DNA of 64,000 bases from Phytohabitans rumicis (GCF_011764445.1 NZ_BLPG01000001.1:1984001-2048000); one strand, 5' to 3'. Counted from the first letter of the stretch, positions 26,950 through 39,410 are shown. Notes: generated from the letters alone by a model not told the origin. Numbers and translations: made by a program.

Positions 26950-29900
26950 ATGGATCGCGTCTGTCTGAAGTGCGACGCGCCCGCCGACCCCTCCCATCAG
27001 TTCTGCGGGCGTTGCGGAGCACCGCTGCACACCCGCTGCGGCGCGTGCCTGACGCTGGTCGCGCCCGGACTGAACTTCTGCACCGCCTGCGGCCGCCAGC
27101 TGTCCCGCGACCTGTCCGCGACCGGCGCCGTCCGCGAGGAGCGGCGCACCGTCAACGTGCTGTTCGTGGACCTCAAGGGCTTCACGAACATGGCCGAGAG
27201 CCTCGACCCGGAAGACCTGCGCCAGCTGCAGCTGGACTACTTCAGCACGGCCCGCGAGGTGATCCGGCGCTACGGCGGGGTGGTGGAGAAGTACATCGGG
27301 GACGCGGTGATGGCCGTGTTCGGCGTACCCGTGGAAACCGAGCACGACGGCCTGCGTACCGTGCTGGCGGGCCTGGAGCTGCAGCGGGAGCTGGACGGGC
27401 GGGCGCTGGCCGGCCGCTACCCGATGCGGGCGCGGGTCGGCATCGCCACCGGCGAGGCCCTGGTCGACCTGGCCGCGGCCCGCAACGGCGGCGAGGCGCT
27501 GCTGTCCGGCGACGTCGTCGCCACCGCGGCGCGGCTGCAGACCCACGCGCCGCCGGGCGGCGTCCTGGTCTCGGCGGTCACGCACCGCGCCACCGCCGGT
27601 TCCATCCGGTACGACGAGGCGCCGTTGCGCCTGGAGCTGGCCGGCAAGTCGCAGCCGGTCGAGGCGTGGCTGGCCCGGGCGTCGGTACGGCGGCCGCCGG
27701 TCCCCGACGACGAGGCCACTCCCCTGGTCGGCCGGGCCGCCGAGCTGGACCTGCTCATGGCCGCGCTGCGCCGGTGCGTGTCGGAGCGCCGCGCGCACCT
27801 GGTCTCGGTGGTGGGCGCGCACGGGATGGGCAAGAGCCGGCTGGTGCGGGAGCTGTTGCGGCGGGTGCACGACGACAGCGGCCTGCTGGTGCGGTGGCGG
27901 GTCGGGCGCTGCCTGCCGTACGGGGCGGGCGGCACGTACGACGCGCTCGCCGAGATCATCAAGACCGAGGCGGACGTGCTGGACACCGACGACCCGGTGC
28001 GCACCCGCGAGCGGCTGGCCACCGCGCTGGCCAAGGTGCTGCCGGCCACCGAGGTGGAGCGGCTGACCAACCTGCTCGGCCCGCTGGCCGGGCTGCCCGG
28101 CCGGCCGGTGCGGCCGGGCGAGATCGAGGCCGCCTGGCGGGACGCGCTGCTGGCCCTGGCCCGGCACCTGCCCACCGTGCTCGTCGTGGAGGACCTGCAC
28201 TTCGCCGACCCGGCGCTGCTGCGCTTCCTGGCCGAGCTGGTGGAGACCGGCGGGGACGCGCCGCTGCTGGTGCTGTGCACGTACCGGCCGGAACTGCTGG
28301 ACGAGCAACCGGCCTGGCCGTCCGCGCTGCCCGGCATGCTGACCGTGTCGCTGTCCCGGCTGCGCGCCGACGAGATGCGCACCCTGCTGTCCACCTTGAT
28401 GAGCCGGCACGGCGTGGCCGCCGAGCACACCGAGCGGCTGACCGGGCTGACCGGCGGCAACCCGATGTACGCCGTCGAGTACGTGCGGATGCTCGCCGAC
28501 GGCCAGGGCGACCTGGACGTGCCGGACAGCGTGCACGGCGTCATCGCCAACCGCATCGACCTGCTCGACAACGCCGAGCGCACCCTGCTCAACGCCGCCG
28601 CCGTGCTCGGCGACCGGCTCTGGCCGGGCGCTATCGGCACCATGCTGAGCCTGGACGGCGCCGACGTGGCCGGCGTGCTGGTCCGGCTGCAGCGCCGGGA
28701 CTTCTTCGTCGCCGGCTCGGTGTCCACTGTGGCCGGCGAGGCGGAGCTGACCTTCCAGCACCAGCTGGTCCGCGAGGTCGCGTACCGGCGGCTGCCCCGG
28801 GCCACCCGGGCGGCGCTGCATCGCCGGGCGGCCGGCTGGCTGCAGGCGGTCTCCATCGACGGCCGCCACGACCTGGCCACCGCCGTGGCCCGGCACCGGA
28901 TCGAGGCGCTCGCGCTCGCCGAGAGCCTTGGCGAGGACACCGCCGCCGACGTCCAGGCGGCCCGCGCGGCGCTGCGGGCCGCCGCCGACGCGGCCTTCGC
29001 CGTGTACGCCGTGGAAGCCGCCCTCGGGTACGTCGGCCAGGCGCTCAACGTGTGGCCGGTGGACCACGAGCCGGCCCAGCGGCGCACCGCCGAGCTGCTG
29101 CACCACCGGCTGCAGTTCCTCGTCGACAGCGACCGCTTCTACCGCGAGTACGGCGTCAAGGAGGTCACCCGGCTCGCCGAGCGGATGCGCGAGGCCGGCG
29201 ACCGCACCGGCGAGGCCCGCGCCGAGACGCTGCTCGGGCAGGCCGAGTTCATGCGCGCCGAACGCGACCGGGCCCGCGAGCACCTCGACCGGGCACTCGC
29301 CCTCTTCGCCGACCTGCCCGACGACGCCGCCAAGGCCGAGGCGTACGGCGAGCTGGCCCGGCTGCACCTGCTGGAGTTCCAGACCGGCGCCGCGCTGCCG
29401 GCCGCCCGCGCCGCCCGGGAACTGGCGCACCGGCAGGGCCTGGCCGACGCCGAGATGCACGCCCTCGTCACCGAGCACGCCACCCGGTACGTGGCCGGCG
29501 ACGCGTCCGCCCTGGCCGACCTGGAACGGGCCGTCGAGGTGTGCCGGGCGCAGAGCCTGCCGACGCTGCGCCGGGCCGCGCACAACCTGGCCACGTTCCG
29601 CCAGGAGGAGGGCGAGCTGGCCGGCGCGGCCGAGCTGGAACGCGAGAGCCGGGGTGTCCACGGTGGACAGCTCAGCCTCGTACTCAGCCACTCGGAGGAG
29701 GCCGAGGTGGCGTACTTCACCGGCGACTGGCCGGCCCTGCTGCGCGCCGCCGACGAGTACCTCGACGAGGAGGGCGCCGACACCACCGACTGGGATCTGC
29801 AGCTGCGCGGCCGGCGGGCCTGGATCGGCGCGCTGTGCGGGCGGCCCCAGGTCTCCGACGTGGCCCGCAGCCTGGACGTCGCCCGCCGGTCCGGGTTCGT

Positions 29901-30318
29901 GCGGCTGCGCTACAACGCGTACGCCCACGGCGCCCTGAGCCGGGCGCTCGACGGCGACACCGCAGGCGCGGCCGCGCTCCTGGCCGAACTGGTCGAGCTG
30001 TGGCACGAGGCGCCGACCGCACTGACCCTGGAGTGGCTGTCCGCGGCGGTGCACGCCGACGTGCTCACCGGCGGTTCCACCGTGGAGCGGGTGGTGCGCA
30101 CCAGCGTCCGGCGGACCCGGTGGGTGGTCGCCGCCGAGGCCCTCGTGGCCGGCGACCCGGCGACCGCCGCCGAACGCTACGACGAGATCGGCTGCGCCAG
30201 CGACGCCGTGCTCGCGGCCGCGTGGGCCGCCCGCGCCACCGGATCGGCCGCGCACGCCGCCCGGGTACGCGCGTTCGCCGAACGCACCGGCGCGACCGGC
30301 CTGCTCAGCCTGTATTGA
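26950..30318 (+). CDS. Zinc-ribbon / class III nucleotide cyclase / AAA-type ATPase regulator
   Basis: A 1122-residue multidomain protein. Eight cysteines in CxxC pairs (C5, C8, C19, C22, C30, C33, C44, C47) form two zinc ribbons. A class III cyclase domain (about 65-235) has the metal-binding FVDLKGFTNMAE and GDAVMAVFG. A signalling ATPase follows, with Walker A VGAHGMGKSRL near residue 290 and Walker B LVVEDLHFADPALL near 410. The remaining 600 or so residues are helical, TPR-like repeats. It probably makes cAMP or cGMP under control of the ATPase. It is divergent from the TQGKG gene, and its end overlaps the convergent inositol operon by 14 nt. Confidence 0.85.
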   Translation: MDRVCLKCDAPADPSHQFCGRCGAPLHTRCGACLTLVAPGLNFCTACGRQLSRDLSATGAVREERRTVNVLFVDLKGFTNMAESLDPEDLRQLQLDYFSTAREVIRRYGGVVEKYIGDAVMAVFGVPVETEHDGLRTVLAGLELQRELDGRALAGRYPMRARVGIATGEALVDLAAARNGGEALLSGDVVATAARLQTHAPPGGVLVSAVTHRATAGSIRYDEAPLRLELAGKSQPVEAWLARASVRRPPVPDDEATPLVGRAAELDLLMAALRRCVSERRAHLVSVVGAHGMGKSRLVRELLRRVHDDSGLLVRWRVGRCLPYGAGGTYDALAEIIKTEADVLDTDDPVRTRERLATALAKVLPATEVERLTNLLGPLAGLPGRPVRPGEIEAAWRDALLALARHLPTVLVVEDLHFADPALLRFLAELVETGGDAPLLVLCTYRPELLDEQPAWPSALPGMLTVSLSRLRADEMRTLLSTLMSRHGVAAEHTERLTGLTGGNPMYAVEYVRMLADGQGDLDVPDSVHGVIANRIDLLDNAERTLLNAAAVLGDRLWPGAIGTMLSLDGADVAGVLVRLQRRDFFVAGSVSTVAGEAELTFQHQLVREVAYRRLPRATRAALHRRAAGWLQAVSIDGRHDLATAVARHRIEALALAESLGEDTAADVQAARAALRAAADAAFAVYAVEAALGYVGQALNVWPVDHEPAQRRTAELLHHRLQFLVDSDRFYREYGVKEVTRLAERMREAGDRTGEARAETLLGQAEFMRAERDRAREHLDRALALFADLPDDAAKAEAYGELARLHLLEFQTGAALPAARAARELAHRQGLADAEMHALVTEHATRYVAGDASALADLERAVEVCRAQSLPTLRRAAHNLATFRQEEGELAGAAELERESRGVHGGQLSLVLSHSEEAEVAYFTGDWPALLRAADEYLDEEGADTTDWDLQLRGRRAWIGALCGRPQVSDVARSLDVARRSGFVRLRYNAYAHGALSRALDGDTAGAAALLAELVELWHEAPTALTLEWLSAAVHADVLTGGSTVERVVRTSVRRTRWVVAAEALVAGDPATAAERYDEIGCASDAVLAAAWAARATGSAAHAARVRAFAERTGATGLLSLY

Positions 30319-31417
30319 CCCAGCGTCCACTGTGGGCGGACTCGGCCATCGCCGCGACCACCCGCGCGGCGTGGACCGCGTCGTCGATCGTCGGGCCGTG
30401 CGCGGTGCCGTCCACGATGGACCGCAGGAAGCCGGCCGCCTCGATGACCTTCAGGTCGTCGTACCCCATCGCGATGCCCGGACCGGGCTGGAACGCGGCG
30501 TACTCGCCGTGCCCCGGGCCGACGTGCACGGTGGTCCCGCCGACGCGTAGCTCGCCCATGCGCCGGAAGTCCCAGGCGAGCACGCCCTCGGTGCCGTGGA
30601 TCTCGAAGCCGTAGTCGCACTGCGAGCCCACGCTGACCCGGCTCGCCTCCAGGGTCCCGCGCGCACCGCCGGCGAAGCGGGCCAGGCAGCCGACGTAGTC
30701 CTCGTTCTCCACGTCGCCGAGCACGCCGCCCTCGACCGTCGCGAAGTGGCTCGTGGCGCCGCCCGGCACCGGCCGCCGCGGGACGAACGTGGCCTCGTCG
30801 GCGACCACCGCCTCGATCGGCCCGACCAGGTACCGGGCCAGGTCGACGCCGTGCGACATCAGGTCGCCCAGGACGCCGGAGCCGCCGCGCTCGCGGACGA
30901 AGCGCCACGACAGCGCGCCCTTCGGGTCGGCGGCGTAGTCGGACAGCAGCCGGAACCGGGCGTGCGTGACCGCGCCGATCCGGCCCGCCGCGATCAGCTC
31001 CCGGGCGTACGCCACCGCGGGCGCGTGGCGGTAGTTGAAGCCGACCGTGGCGCGTACCCCGGCCGCCGCCACCGCCGCGGCGACGGTGGCGGCCTCGGTG
31101 GCGTCCCGCCCGACCGGCTTCTCGATCCAGATGTGCTTGCCGGCCCGCGCCGCGGCGGCGCCGACCTCGGCGTGCAGGAAGTTCGGCACGGTCACGCTCA
31201 CCGCGTGGACGTCCGGGTCGGCGAGCACCTCGGCCCAGTCCCCGGTGGTACGCCCGAAGCCGTACCGGCGGGCGGCGTCGGCGCGCAGCCCGGCGACCGG
31301 GTCCGCGGCCACGACCAGGCGCGGCGCCGGCACCGGGTAGTGGTGGGCCACCCGCAGGTACGCCTGCGCGTGCACCCGGCCCATCCAGCCCAGCCCGATG
31401 ACGCCAACGCCGATCAC
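30305..31417 (-). CDS. Gfo/Idh/MocA-family oxidoreductase
   Basis: A 370-residue NAD(P)-dependent dehydrogenase. The Rossmann motif VGVIGLGWMGRVHAQAY is at the N-terminus, and HIWIEKPVG carries the family's EKP lysine near residue 98. It is the last gene of the inositol operon, 13 nt after the regulator. It may oxidise an inositol isomer such as scyllo-inositol, or a related sugar. iolG at 32171 is a separate paralogue. Confidence 0.85.
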   Translation of the reverse strand: MIGVGVIGLGWMGRVHAQAYLRVAHHYPVPAPRLVVAADPVAGLRADAARRYGFGRTTGDWAEVLADPDVHAVSVTVPNFLHAEVGAAAARAGKHIWIEKPVGRDATEAATVAAAVAAAGVRATVGFNYRHAPAVAYARELIAAGRIGAVTHARFRLLSDYAADPKGALSWRFVRERGGSGVLGDLMSHGVDLARYLVGPIEAVVADEATFVPRRPVPGGATSHFATVEGGVLGDVENEDYVGCLARFAGGARGTLEASRVSVGSQCDYGFEIHGTEGVLAWDFRRMGELRVGGTTVHVGPGHGEYAAFQPGPGIAMGYDDLKVIEAAGFLRSIVDGTAHGPTIDDAVHAARVVAAMAESAHSGRWVNTG

Positions 31418-31430
31418 CGTGCCTCCTAGG

Positions 31431-32174
31431 TCACCGCGCCACTAAGGTCAGCTCGAAGCTGTAGTGCGAGGCCCGGTACGCGTGCTGGCCGTACTCCACC
31501 GCCCGCCCCGCGTCGTCGTACGCGGTGCGGGCCATCGTGAGCAGCGGCGCGCCGCGCACCTCGCCGAGGGCCTTGGCCTCCGCGGCGGTGGCGCGGCGGG
31601 CGCCGATGGTCTGGTCGGCCAGCCGCAGGTTGATCCCGGCCGCCCGCATGAGCTGGTACAGCCCGCGCGCGCGCAGATCCTCGATGGTCAGCGGGAAAAG
31701 CCCGGAGGGCAGGAAGTTGCGCATGACCGCCAGCGGCTCGCCCTGGGCGTACCGGAGCCGCTCGATGGCCAGCACCGGCGCGCCGGTGGGCAGGACCAGC
31801 GCCACCGCCACCTCGTCCGGGGCGGTGGTCTCCGCCAGCGACAGCACGTCCGTGCGCGGCTGCTGGTGGGTGCGGTCCAGGTCGTCGTACAGGCTGGTCA
31901 GCTCGACGGTGCGGCGCACCTTGGCGTGCACGACCTGGGTGCCCACGCCGCGCTTGCGGACCAGCAGCCCCTTGTCGACGAGGTACTGGATGGCCTGGCG
32001 CATGGTGGGCCGGGACAGCCCGAGCTGGTCGGCGAGAGAGACCTCGTTTTCCAGCCGGGTGCCCGGCACCAGCTGGCCCGACTCGATCAGCTCCTCCAGC
32101 CGCTGCGCCACCTGGAAGTACAGCGGCACAGGGCTGGAGCGGTCGACCCGGATCAGCTCGCTTACGGGGTTCAC
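31431..32174 (-). CDS. GntR-family regulator with UTRA domain (probable inositol regulator)
   Basis: A 247-residue protein with an N-terminal winged helix (residues about 15-80, including LGLSRPTMRQAIQYLVDKGLL) and a C-terminal UTRA ligand domain of the HutC subfamily. It is encoded inside the inositol operon, with GTGA overlap to iolG, so it probably controls the operon in response to inositol or a breakdown product. The inverted repeats at 42858-42880 are its likely operator. Confidence 0.88.
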   Translation of the reverse strand: MNPVSELIRVDRSSPVPLYFQVAQRLEELIESGQLVPGTRLENEVSLADQLGLSRPTMRQAIQYLVDKGLLVRKRGVGTQVVHAKVRRTVELTSLYDDLDRTHQQPRTDVLSLAETTAPDEVAVALVLPTGAPVLAIERLRYAQGEPLAVMRNFLPSGLFPLTIEDLRARGLYQLMRAAGINLRLADQTIGARRATAAEAKALGEVRGAPLLTMARTAYDDAGRAVEYGQHAYRASHYSFELTLVAR

Positions 32175-33172
32175 GGTGTGCTCCGATACAGGCTCGGGCG
32201 GTCGGCGAGGTCCACAGTGGTACGCGTACCCCTAGACGATATGCACGCCTCCGCAACCGCGGTGGCCGCGTACCCGTCCCAGACGCTCGGTCCGCCGGTG
32301 ACGCCGCGGGCGAGACCGGCGACCCACGCTTGCAGTTCGTCCACGTATGCCTGGCTGAAGCGCTCCTGCCAGTCCGGGTGGATGGGTTGCGCCCGCCCGC
32401 CGTTGCGGGTCACCGTGCCGGTGGACGGGGTGTCCAGGGTGACCGTGCCGGTGGCGCCGACCAGCTCGCACCGCACGTCGTACCCGTACCGGGCGTTGAC
32501 GAAGATCTCCACGTCGACCAGCACGCCGGCGTCGGTCTCCAGCAGCACCAGCTTCGGGTCCCGCAGCCCGTCGGCGGCGAGCGGGCTCTGCCGCCCGCCC
32601 AGCACGGTGGTGGCGACGATCTCCTGGTCGAGCAGCCACCGGGTCACGTCGATCTCGTGTACGACGGAGTCGGTCAGCGTCATGTCGGTGGTGAACGTCG
32701 GCGGCACGCTCGGGTTGCGGTGCACGCAGTGCAGCATCAGCGCCTCGCCGATCTGTCCACTGTCGAGCACCGACTTCACCTGGAGGTAGCCGGGGTCGTA
32801 CCGGCGCATGAAGCCGACCTGGACCAGCCGGCGGCCGTGCGCGGCCTCGGCCTCGACCACCTTCAGCGCGGCGCCGCTCGTGGTGGCGAGCGGCTTCTCG
32901 CACAGCACCGGCTTGTCCGCGGCGATGCAGGCCAGGACGAGCTCGGCGTGGGTGTCGCCGGGCGAGGCGATCAGGACGGCGTCGACGGCCGGATCGTCGA
33001 TGACGTCGTGCGCCTCGCGGTGGACGGACGCGCCGACGGCGGCGGCGATCGCGCCGGCGCGTTCGGTGTCCACGTCGAAGACCGCACCGGGCCGCGCCCC
33101 CGACACGTGTCCGGCCAACCGGCGGATGTGTTCGGTGCCGATGTTGCCGGTGCCGATGACGCCGATGTTCAT
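32171..33172 (-). CDS. iolG: myo-Inositol 2-dehydrogenase
   Basis: A 333-residue Gfo/Idh/MocA enzyme: NIGVIGTGNIGTEHIRRL is the Rossmann loop, VLCEKPLATT has the conserved EKP, and the substrate motif DSVVHEIDVTRWLL holds Asp and His typical of inositol dehydrogenases. It oxidises myo-inositol to scyllo-inosose, the first catabolic step. It lies between the ABC ATPase gene and the regulator. Confidence 0.92.
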   Translation of the reverse strand: MNIGVIGTGNIGTEHIRRLAGHVSGARPGAVFDVDTERAGAIAAAVGASVHREAHDVIDDPAVDAVLIASPGDTHAELVLACIAADKPVLCEKPLATTSGAALKVVEAEAAHGRRLVQVGFMRRYDPGYLQVKSVLDSGQIGEALMLHCVHRNPSVPPTFTTDMTLTDSVVHEIDVTRWLLDQEIVATTVLGGRQSPLAADGLRDPKLVLLETDAGVLVDVEIFVNARYGYDVRCELVGATGTVTLDTPSTGTVTRNGGRAQPIHPDWQERFSQAYVDELQAWVAGLARGVTGGPSVWDGYAATAVAEACISSRGTRTTVDLADRPSLYRSTP

Positions 33173-33181
33173 TGTGCTCCT

Positions 33182-33988
33182 TCAGGTGCTCTGTGGCCGG
33201 TCGCTGGCAGTACCGACCCGGTCGAGTTCGTGCGCGAGCTCCTCCAGCTCGGCACCGCCGGACATGAGACGGGTCAGGTCGTCGCGACTCATGTCTTTTT
33301 TGGCCGCGTCCGCGATCATCTGACCGCGCCGCAGCACGACGAAGTGGTCGCCCACCGGGTACGCGTGGTGGGGGTTGTGGGTGATGAAGATGACGCCGAG
33401 TCCGCGCGCCCGCGCCCGCATGATGTAGTTCAGCACCACGCCGGCCTGCCGGACGCCGAGCGCCGATGTCGGCTCGTCGAGGATGATCACCTTGGCGCCG
33501 AAGTAGACGGCGCGGGCGATCGCGATGGACTGCCGTTCACCGCCCGAGAGGGTGCCGACCGGCTGCTCCACGTCGCGGATGTCGATACCCATCGCCAGCA
33601 GCTCGTCGCGGGTGATCCGCTTCGCCGCCTCGATGTCGAAGCGGCGCAGCGGCCCGATCCCGCGGGTCGGCTCGGCGCCCAGGAAGAAGTTGCGCCAGAC
33701 CGCCATGAGCGGCACCATCGCGAGGTCCTGGTACACCGTGGCGATGCCCCGGTCCAGCGCGTCGCGCGGACTGGTCAGGCGCACCGGTTCGCCGTCGATG
33801 CGGTACTCGCCGCTGTCGTACTGGTGCAGCCCGGACAGTATCTTGATGAAGGTCGACTTCCCGGCGCCGTTGTCGCCCAGGACGCAGGTCACCTCGCCGG
33901 CCCGGACCGTCACCGACACCTCCCGCAGCGCGATGACCTGCCCGTACCGCTTGCTGAGCTTCGATACTTCCAGCAGAGGTGCGCTCAT
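33182..33988 (-). CDS. Sugar ABC transporter ATP-binding protein (CUT2, single-domain)
   Basis: A 268-residue ATPase with Walker [13 protein letters not shown], signature [14 protein letters not shown] and Walker [12 protein letters not shown]. Many CUT2 ATPases have two tandem domains of about 500 residues; this is the one-domain FrcA-like form. The ATG at 33988 overlaps the permease stop (ATGA). With the permease and binding protein it should import inositol. Confidence 0.92.
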   Translation of the reverse strand: MSAPLLEVSKLSKRYGQVIALREVSVTVRAGEVTCVLGDNGAGKSTFIKILSGLHQYDSGEYRIDGEPVRLTSPRDALDRGIATVYQDLAMVPLMAVWRNFFLGAEPTRGIGPLRRFDIEAAKRITRDELLAMGIDIRDVEQPVGTLSGGERQSIAIARAVYFGAKVIILDEPTSALGVRQAGVVLNYIMRARARGLGVIFITHNPHHAYPVGDHFVVLRRGQMIADAAKKDMSRDDLTRLMSGGAELEELAHELDRVGTASDRPQST

Positions 33989-35025
33989 CGTCGCGTCACC
34001 TCCGCGTACCGGCGCACGAACTGGTTGGTGATGACGGCGATCAACAACATGGCGCCGAGGAAGAACTTGTACCAATCGCTCTCCCAGCCGGCGTAGACGA
34101 TGCCCTTCTGCGCCATGCCGAACATCAGCGCGCCCAGCGCCGCACCGATGGCGGATCCGTAGCCACCGGTCAGCAGGCAGCCCCCGATCACGGCCGCGAC
34201 GATGTAGGTGAGCTCCTCGCCGATGCCCATGTTCGCCTGGACTACGCTCAGGCGAAGCACGGCGATGTTGCCCACCAGCCAGGCGCACACCGACACGGTG
34301 ACGAACAGCATGATCTTCGTACGCGCAACGGGCACGCCCGTGGCGCGGGCCGCGTTGGCGTCGCCGCCCGCCGCCAGGATCCAGTTGCCGGCGCGGGTGC
34401 GGGTCAGCACCCAGGTCGCCGCCAGCACGATGAGTACCCACCACAGGATGGCGATGCGGAACTGCTGCCCCGCGATCGTGATCGGGTTGGCGAACACGGT
34501 CTGCGCCGACTCGTAGCCCGACGCGCTGCCCAGCCCGGCGATCTGCACCGACCCACCCGTGATCACCTTGGTGACGCCCAGGTTGAGCCCCTGCAGCATC
34601 AGAAACATGCCCAGCGTGATGATGAAGCTGGGCAGCCTGGTGCGCACCACGAGGATCCCGTTGGCGAGCCCGACCGCCACCGCGATCGCCAACGAAGCGG
34701 CCATCGCCAGCCAGACGTTCCAGCCCTCCAGCGCCGCCAGCCACACCGTCACCGTGCCGGCCGTACCGGTGAGCACGCCGGCGGACAGGTCGAACTCGCC
34801 CCCGATCATCAGCAGCGCGATGGCGACCGCCATGATGCCCAGCAGCGAGGCCGGGTCCAGCCAGGTCGCGACCCCCTGCATCGAACGGAACGTCTCCGAC
34901 AGGACCGCGAAGAAGATGAAGATCGCGATCGCGCCGGTGAGGGAGCCGAGCTCCGGGCGTACCAGAATCCTGCGGAACAGGCCGCGTCCGGCCACCCGCT
35001 CGTCCGGCACCGCCAGGGTCGCCAT
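33985..35025 (-). CDS. Sugar ABC transporter permease (CUT2/RbsC-like)
   Basis: A 346-residue membrane protein with about ten hydrophobic helices, and the family signature GGxFDLSAG as [14 protein letters not shown] near residue 90. It contains [14 protein letters not shown], the EAA-like loop that contacts the ATPase. ATG 35025 shares one base with the TAA of the binding-protein gene (TAATG). Confidence 0.92.
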   Translation of the reverse strand: MATLAVPDERVAGRGLFRRILVRPELGSLTGAIAIFIFFAVLSETFRSMQGVATWLDPASLLGIMAVAIALLMIGGEFDLSAGVLTGTAGTVTVWLAALEGWNVWLAMAASLAIAVAVGLANGILVVRTRLPSFIITLGMFLMLQGLNLGVTKVITGGSVQIAGLGSASGYESAQTVFANPITIAGQQFRIAILWWVLIVLAATWVLTRTRAGNWILAAGGDANAARATGVPVARTKIMLFVTVSVCAWLVGNIAVLRLSVVQANMGIGEELTYIVAAVIGGCLLTGGYGSAIGAALGALMFGMAQKGIVYAGWESDWYKFFLGAMLLIAVITNQFVRRYAEVTRR

Positions 35026-35996
35026 TAGCGCGTGCCCTTCTTCGTCAGGTCGGCGACCTGGCCCGCGTTCTCCTTCGTGACGAAGCCCGGCCCGGTCAGG
35101 ATCGGCTGCCCGCCACCGACGGTGTTCAGGTTCGTCTTGTTCAGATAGAGGATCTGCACCGGCAGGTAACCCTGCAGGTACTGCTGCTGGTCGACCGCGA
35201 AGAGCATGTCGCCCGCCTGGATGGACGAGATGACGTCCGGCGACAGGTCGAAGGTGGCCAGCTTCGCGCTGGTCCCGGCCTCCTTCATGCCGGCCAGGGC
35301 GGCGGTGGCGACGCCCGGGTTCAGCGCGATCACGCCGTCGATGGACTTGTCGGCCTGCAGCTTGGCGCTTACCGTCGCCGACACGTCGGTCAGGTTGGCC
35401 ACGTTGACCTGCTGGTTGGTGACCTTCCCGCCAAGGGTCTCGGCGACGCCGGCGCACCGCTCGGTGAGGCCGATGTTGCCCGCCTCGTGAATCAGGCACA
35501 GCAGGTTCTTGACGCCGGCGACCTTGAGCCGCTCCCCGGCTCCCTGACCGGCGATCTTCTCGTCCTGCCCGACGTGCGCGATGGCGCCCACGCTGGCCGA
35601 CTGGTTCTGCCCCGAGTTCAGGGTGACCACGGCAATGCCGGCCGACTGGGCCTTTTGCAACGCGGCCCGCAGCGCGTCGGCGTTCGGCAGGGAGACCGCG
35701 ATCCCGGCGACCTTCTTGGCCACCGCGTCGTCGATCAGCTGGGACTGCTTGAGCGGGTCGCCCGAGAAGGTGTAGTCGATCGTCACGCCCAGCTGCTTGC
35801 CGGCCGCCTCCGCGCCGTTCTTGACCACCGGCCAGAAGTTGTCGGTGCCGTCGCTGTGCGTGATCACCGCGATCGTCAGGCCGGTCGTCTGGGTCGTCGC
35901 CCCGCCCCCGGTGTCGTCGTCGTTGCCGCAGGCCGCCACGCCGAGCGTCACGGCCGTGATGAGTCCGAGTAGTGCCGCCTTCCTTAGCTGTGCCAT
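35025..35996 (-). CDS. Sugar ABC transporter substrate-binding lipoprotein
   Basis: A 323-residue periplasmic-binding-protein type 1. A signal sequence ends in the lipobox LGVAAC (lipidated Cys23), then an Asp/Gly linker, then [23 protein letters not shown], typical of sugar binders of the RbsB class. Given its place between mmsA and the permease, inositol is the likely ligand. Confidence 0.92.
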   Translation of the reverse strand: MAQLRKAALLGLITAVTLGVAACGNDDDTGGGATTQTTGLTIAVITHSDGTDNFWPVVKNGAEAAGKQLGVTIDYTFSGDPLKQSQLIDDAVAKKVAGIAVSLPNADALRAALQKAQSAGIAVVTLNSGQNQSASVGAIAHVGQDEKIAGQGAGERLKVAGVKNLLCLIHEAGNIGLTERCAGVAETLGGKVTNQQVNVANLTDVSATVSAKLQADKSIDGVIALNPGVATAALAGMKEAGTSAKLATFDLSPDVISSIQAGDMLFAVDQQQYLQGYLPVQILYLNKTNLNTVGGGQPILTGPGFVTKENAGQVADLTKKGTR

Positions 35997-36028
35997 TTTG
36001 TCCCTCCGTGGGTAGGTGGGGTAGGTGC

Positions 36029-36046
36029 CTCAGCTTGATGTGGGGC

Positions 36047-36062
<16 letters not shown>
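36029..36062. repeat. Tandem 17-bp duplication across the mmsA stop codon
   Basis: CTCAGCTTGATGTGGGG occurs twice head to tail (36029-36045 and 36046-36062). The second copy contains the mmsA TGA. The duplication could be a recent slip, or an assembly artefact. Confidence 0.8.
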
Positions 36063-37539
<1,477 letters not shown>

Positions 37540-37543
<4 letters not shown>

Positions 37544-39410
37544 TGTCGCGCCTTTCCAAGGTATGGCCGCTGGTTCGCCTTCGCGGCCTCGTACGACTTG
37601 CGGGCCTCCCCCGTGGCGTCCAGTTCGGACACCTCCGCCACCGGGACGTCCCACCAGGACTGGCTGTCCGGCGCGTACACGAGCGGGTCGGCCTCGACGT
37701 GCACGAGCGTGGGCCCGTCGTGCGCCTTCGCCTCGCGCAGCGCGGCGCGCAGTTCCTCGACGCCGTTCGCGCGCAGCACCCGTACCCCCAGGCTGGCCGC
37801 GTTGGCGGCCAGGTCCACCGGGAGGACGCCGCCGTCCAGCCGGCCGGTGTCCGGGTTGCGGTAGCGGTACCAGGTGCCGAACCGGGGCGCGCCGACGCTC
37901 TCGGACAGCGCGCCGATCGAGGCGAAGCCGTGGTTCTGCACCAGGACGACGATGAGCTTGATGCCCTCCTGCACGGCGGTGACCAGCTCCGAGGACATCA
38001 TCAGGTACGACCCGTCGCCGACCATGACGAACACGTCTCTATCCGGGCTGGCCATTTTTGCGCCCAGGCCCCGGCGATCTCGTAGCCCATGCAGGAGTAG
38101 CCGTACTCGACGTGGTAGCCCTTGGGGTCCCGGGTGCGCCACAGCTTGTGCAGGTCGCCGGGCATCGAGCCGGCCGCGCAGACCACGACGTCGCGGGGAT
38201 CCGAGACCTCGTTCACCACGCCGATCACCTCGGACTGGGCCGGCAGCGGGCCGTGGCCCAGGTGGTACGCCCGTTCCACGGTCTCGTCCCACTCGGCCGC
38301 GAGCCGGCGCGCCTCCTGCCGGTACTCGGGCGGGACCGACCAGTTGATCTCCGCGGTCAGGTGGGTGAGGGCCTCCCGGGCGTCCGCCACGATCGCGACG
38401 CCGGCGTGCTTGGCGGCGTCGAAGGCGGCCACGTTGATGTTGACGAACGTGGCGTCGCCGAACGCCGTGCGGGACGCGGTGGTGAAGTCGCTGTACCGGG
38501 TGCCGATGCCGATCACCACGTCGGCCTGGCGGGCCATCTGGTTGGCGGCGGTGGTGCCGGTCGCGCCCACCGCGCCGAGCGCCAGCGGGTGGTCGTACGG
38601 CAGCGAGCCCTTGCCGGCCTGGGTCTCGGCGACCGGGATCCCGGTGGCCTCGGCGAACAGGCGCAGCGCCGCGGTGGCGTCGGAGTAGCCGACCCCGCCG
38701 CCGGCCACGATCAGCGGTCGCCGGGCGCCCCGGATGGCGTCCAGCGCGCGGGCGAGCGCCGCCGGCTCGGGCACCGGACGGGCCACGTGCCAGACCCGGC
38801 GGTCGAAGAGCTCCGCCGGCCAGTCGTACGCCTCCGCCTGCACGTCCTGCGGCAGCGCGAGGGTGACCGCGCCGGTCTCCGCCGGGTCGGTCAGCACCCG
38901 CATCGCGGCCAGCAGCGCGGACGGGAGCTGCTCGGGCCGCCAGATCCGGTCGAAGTACTTCGACACCGGCCGGAACGTGTCGTTGACCGTGACGTCACCC
39001 TGGGAGTGCTCCAGCTGCTGCAGCACCGGGTCGGCCGCCCGGGTGGCGAACACGTCGCCGGGCAGCAGCAGCACCGGCAGCCGGTTGATCGTGGCGAGGG
39101 CCGCGCCGGTCACCATGTTCGTCGCGCCGGGGCCGATCGACGACGTACACGCGAGGGTCGTCAACCGGTTGCGCATCCGCGCGTACGCCGCGGCGGCGTG
39201 CACCATCGCCTGCTCGTTGCGGGCCTGGTGGTACGGCAGCGCGCCGGGCGCGTGCAGCTCCGCCTCCATGAGCGCCTGGCCGAGGCCGGCGACGTTGCCG
39301 TGGCCGAAGATGCCGAAGCAGCCGGCGAACAGCTTCTGCTCCACGCCGTCCCGCTCGCTGTGCTGCACGGCCAGGAACCGGACGAGGGCCTGTGCGACGG
39401 TGAGTCTCAT
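37540..39410 (-). CDS. iolD: 3D-(3,5/4)-trihydroxycyclohexane-1,2-dione acylhydrolase (one frameshift)
   Basis: About 623 residues after repair. It is a thiamine-diphosphate enzyme of the acetolactate-synthase fold: YHQARNEQAMVHAAAAYAR with the catalytic glutamate, SIGPGATNMVTGAALA, and the ThDP motif VMVGDGSYLMMSSELV. It cleaves the ring dione to 5-deoxy-glucuronate. The frame breaks in the CCCC at 38069-38072; one added base joins EIAG to GLGAKMASPDRDVF. It overlaps iolB (ATGA) upstream and mmsA downstream. Confidence 0.92.

Noticed and set aside
26848-30614. Very long open frames on both strands over the cyclase gene (more than 1100 codons each)
   Set aside because: They are GC-bias shadows of the cyclase frame, low in complexity and without any domain; the plus-strand frame starting at 26950 has all the motifs.
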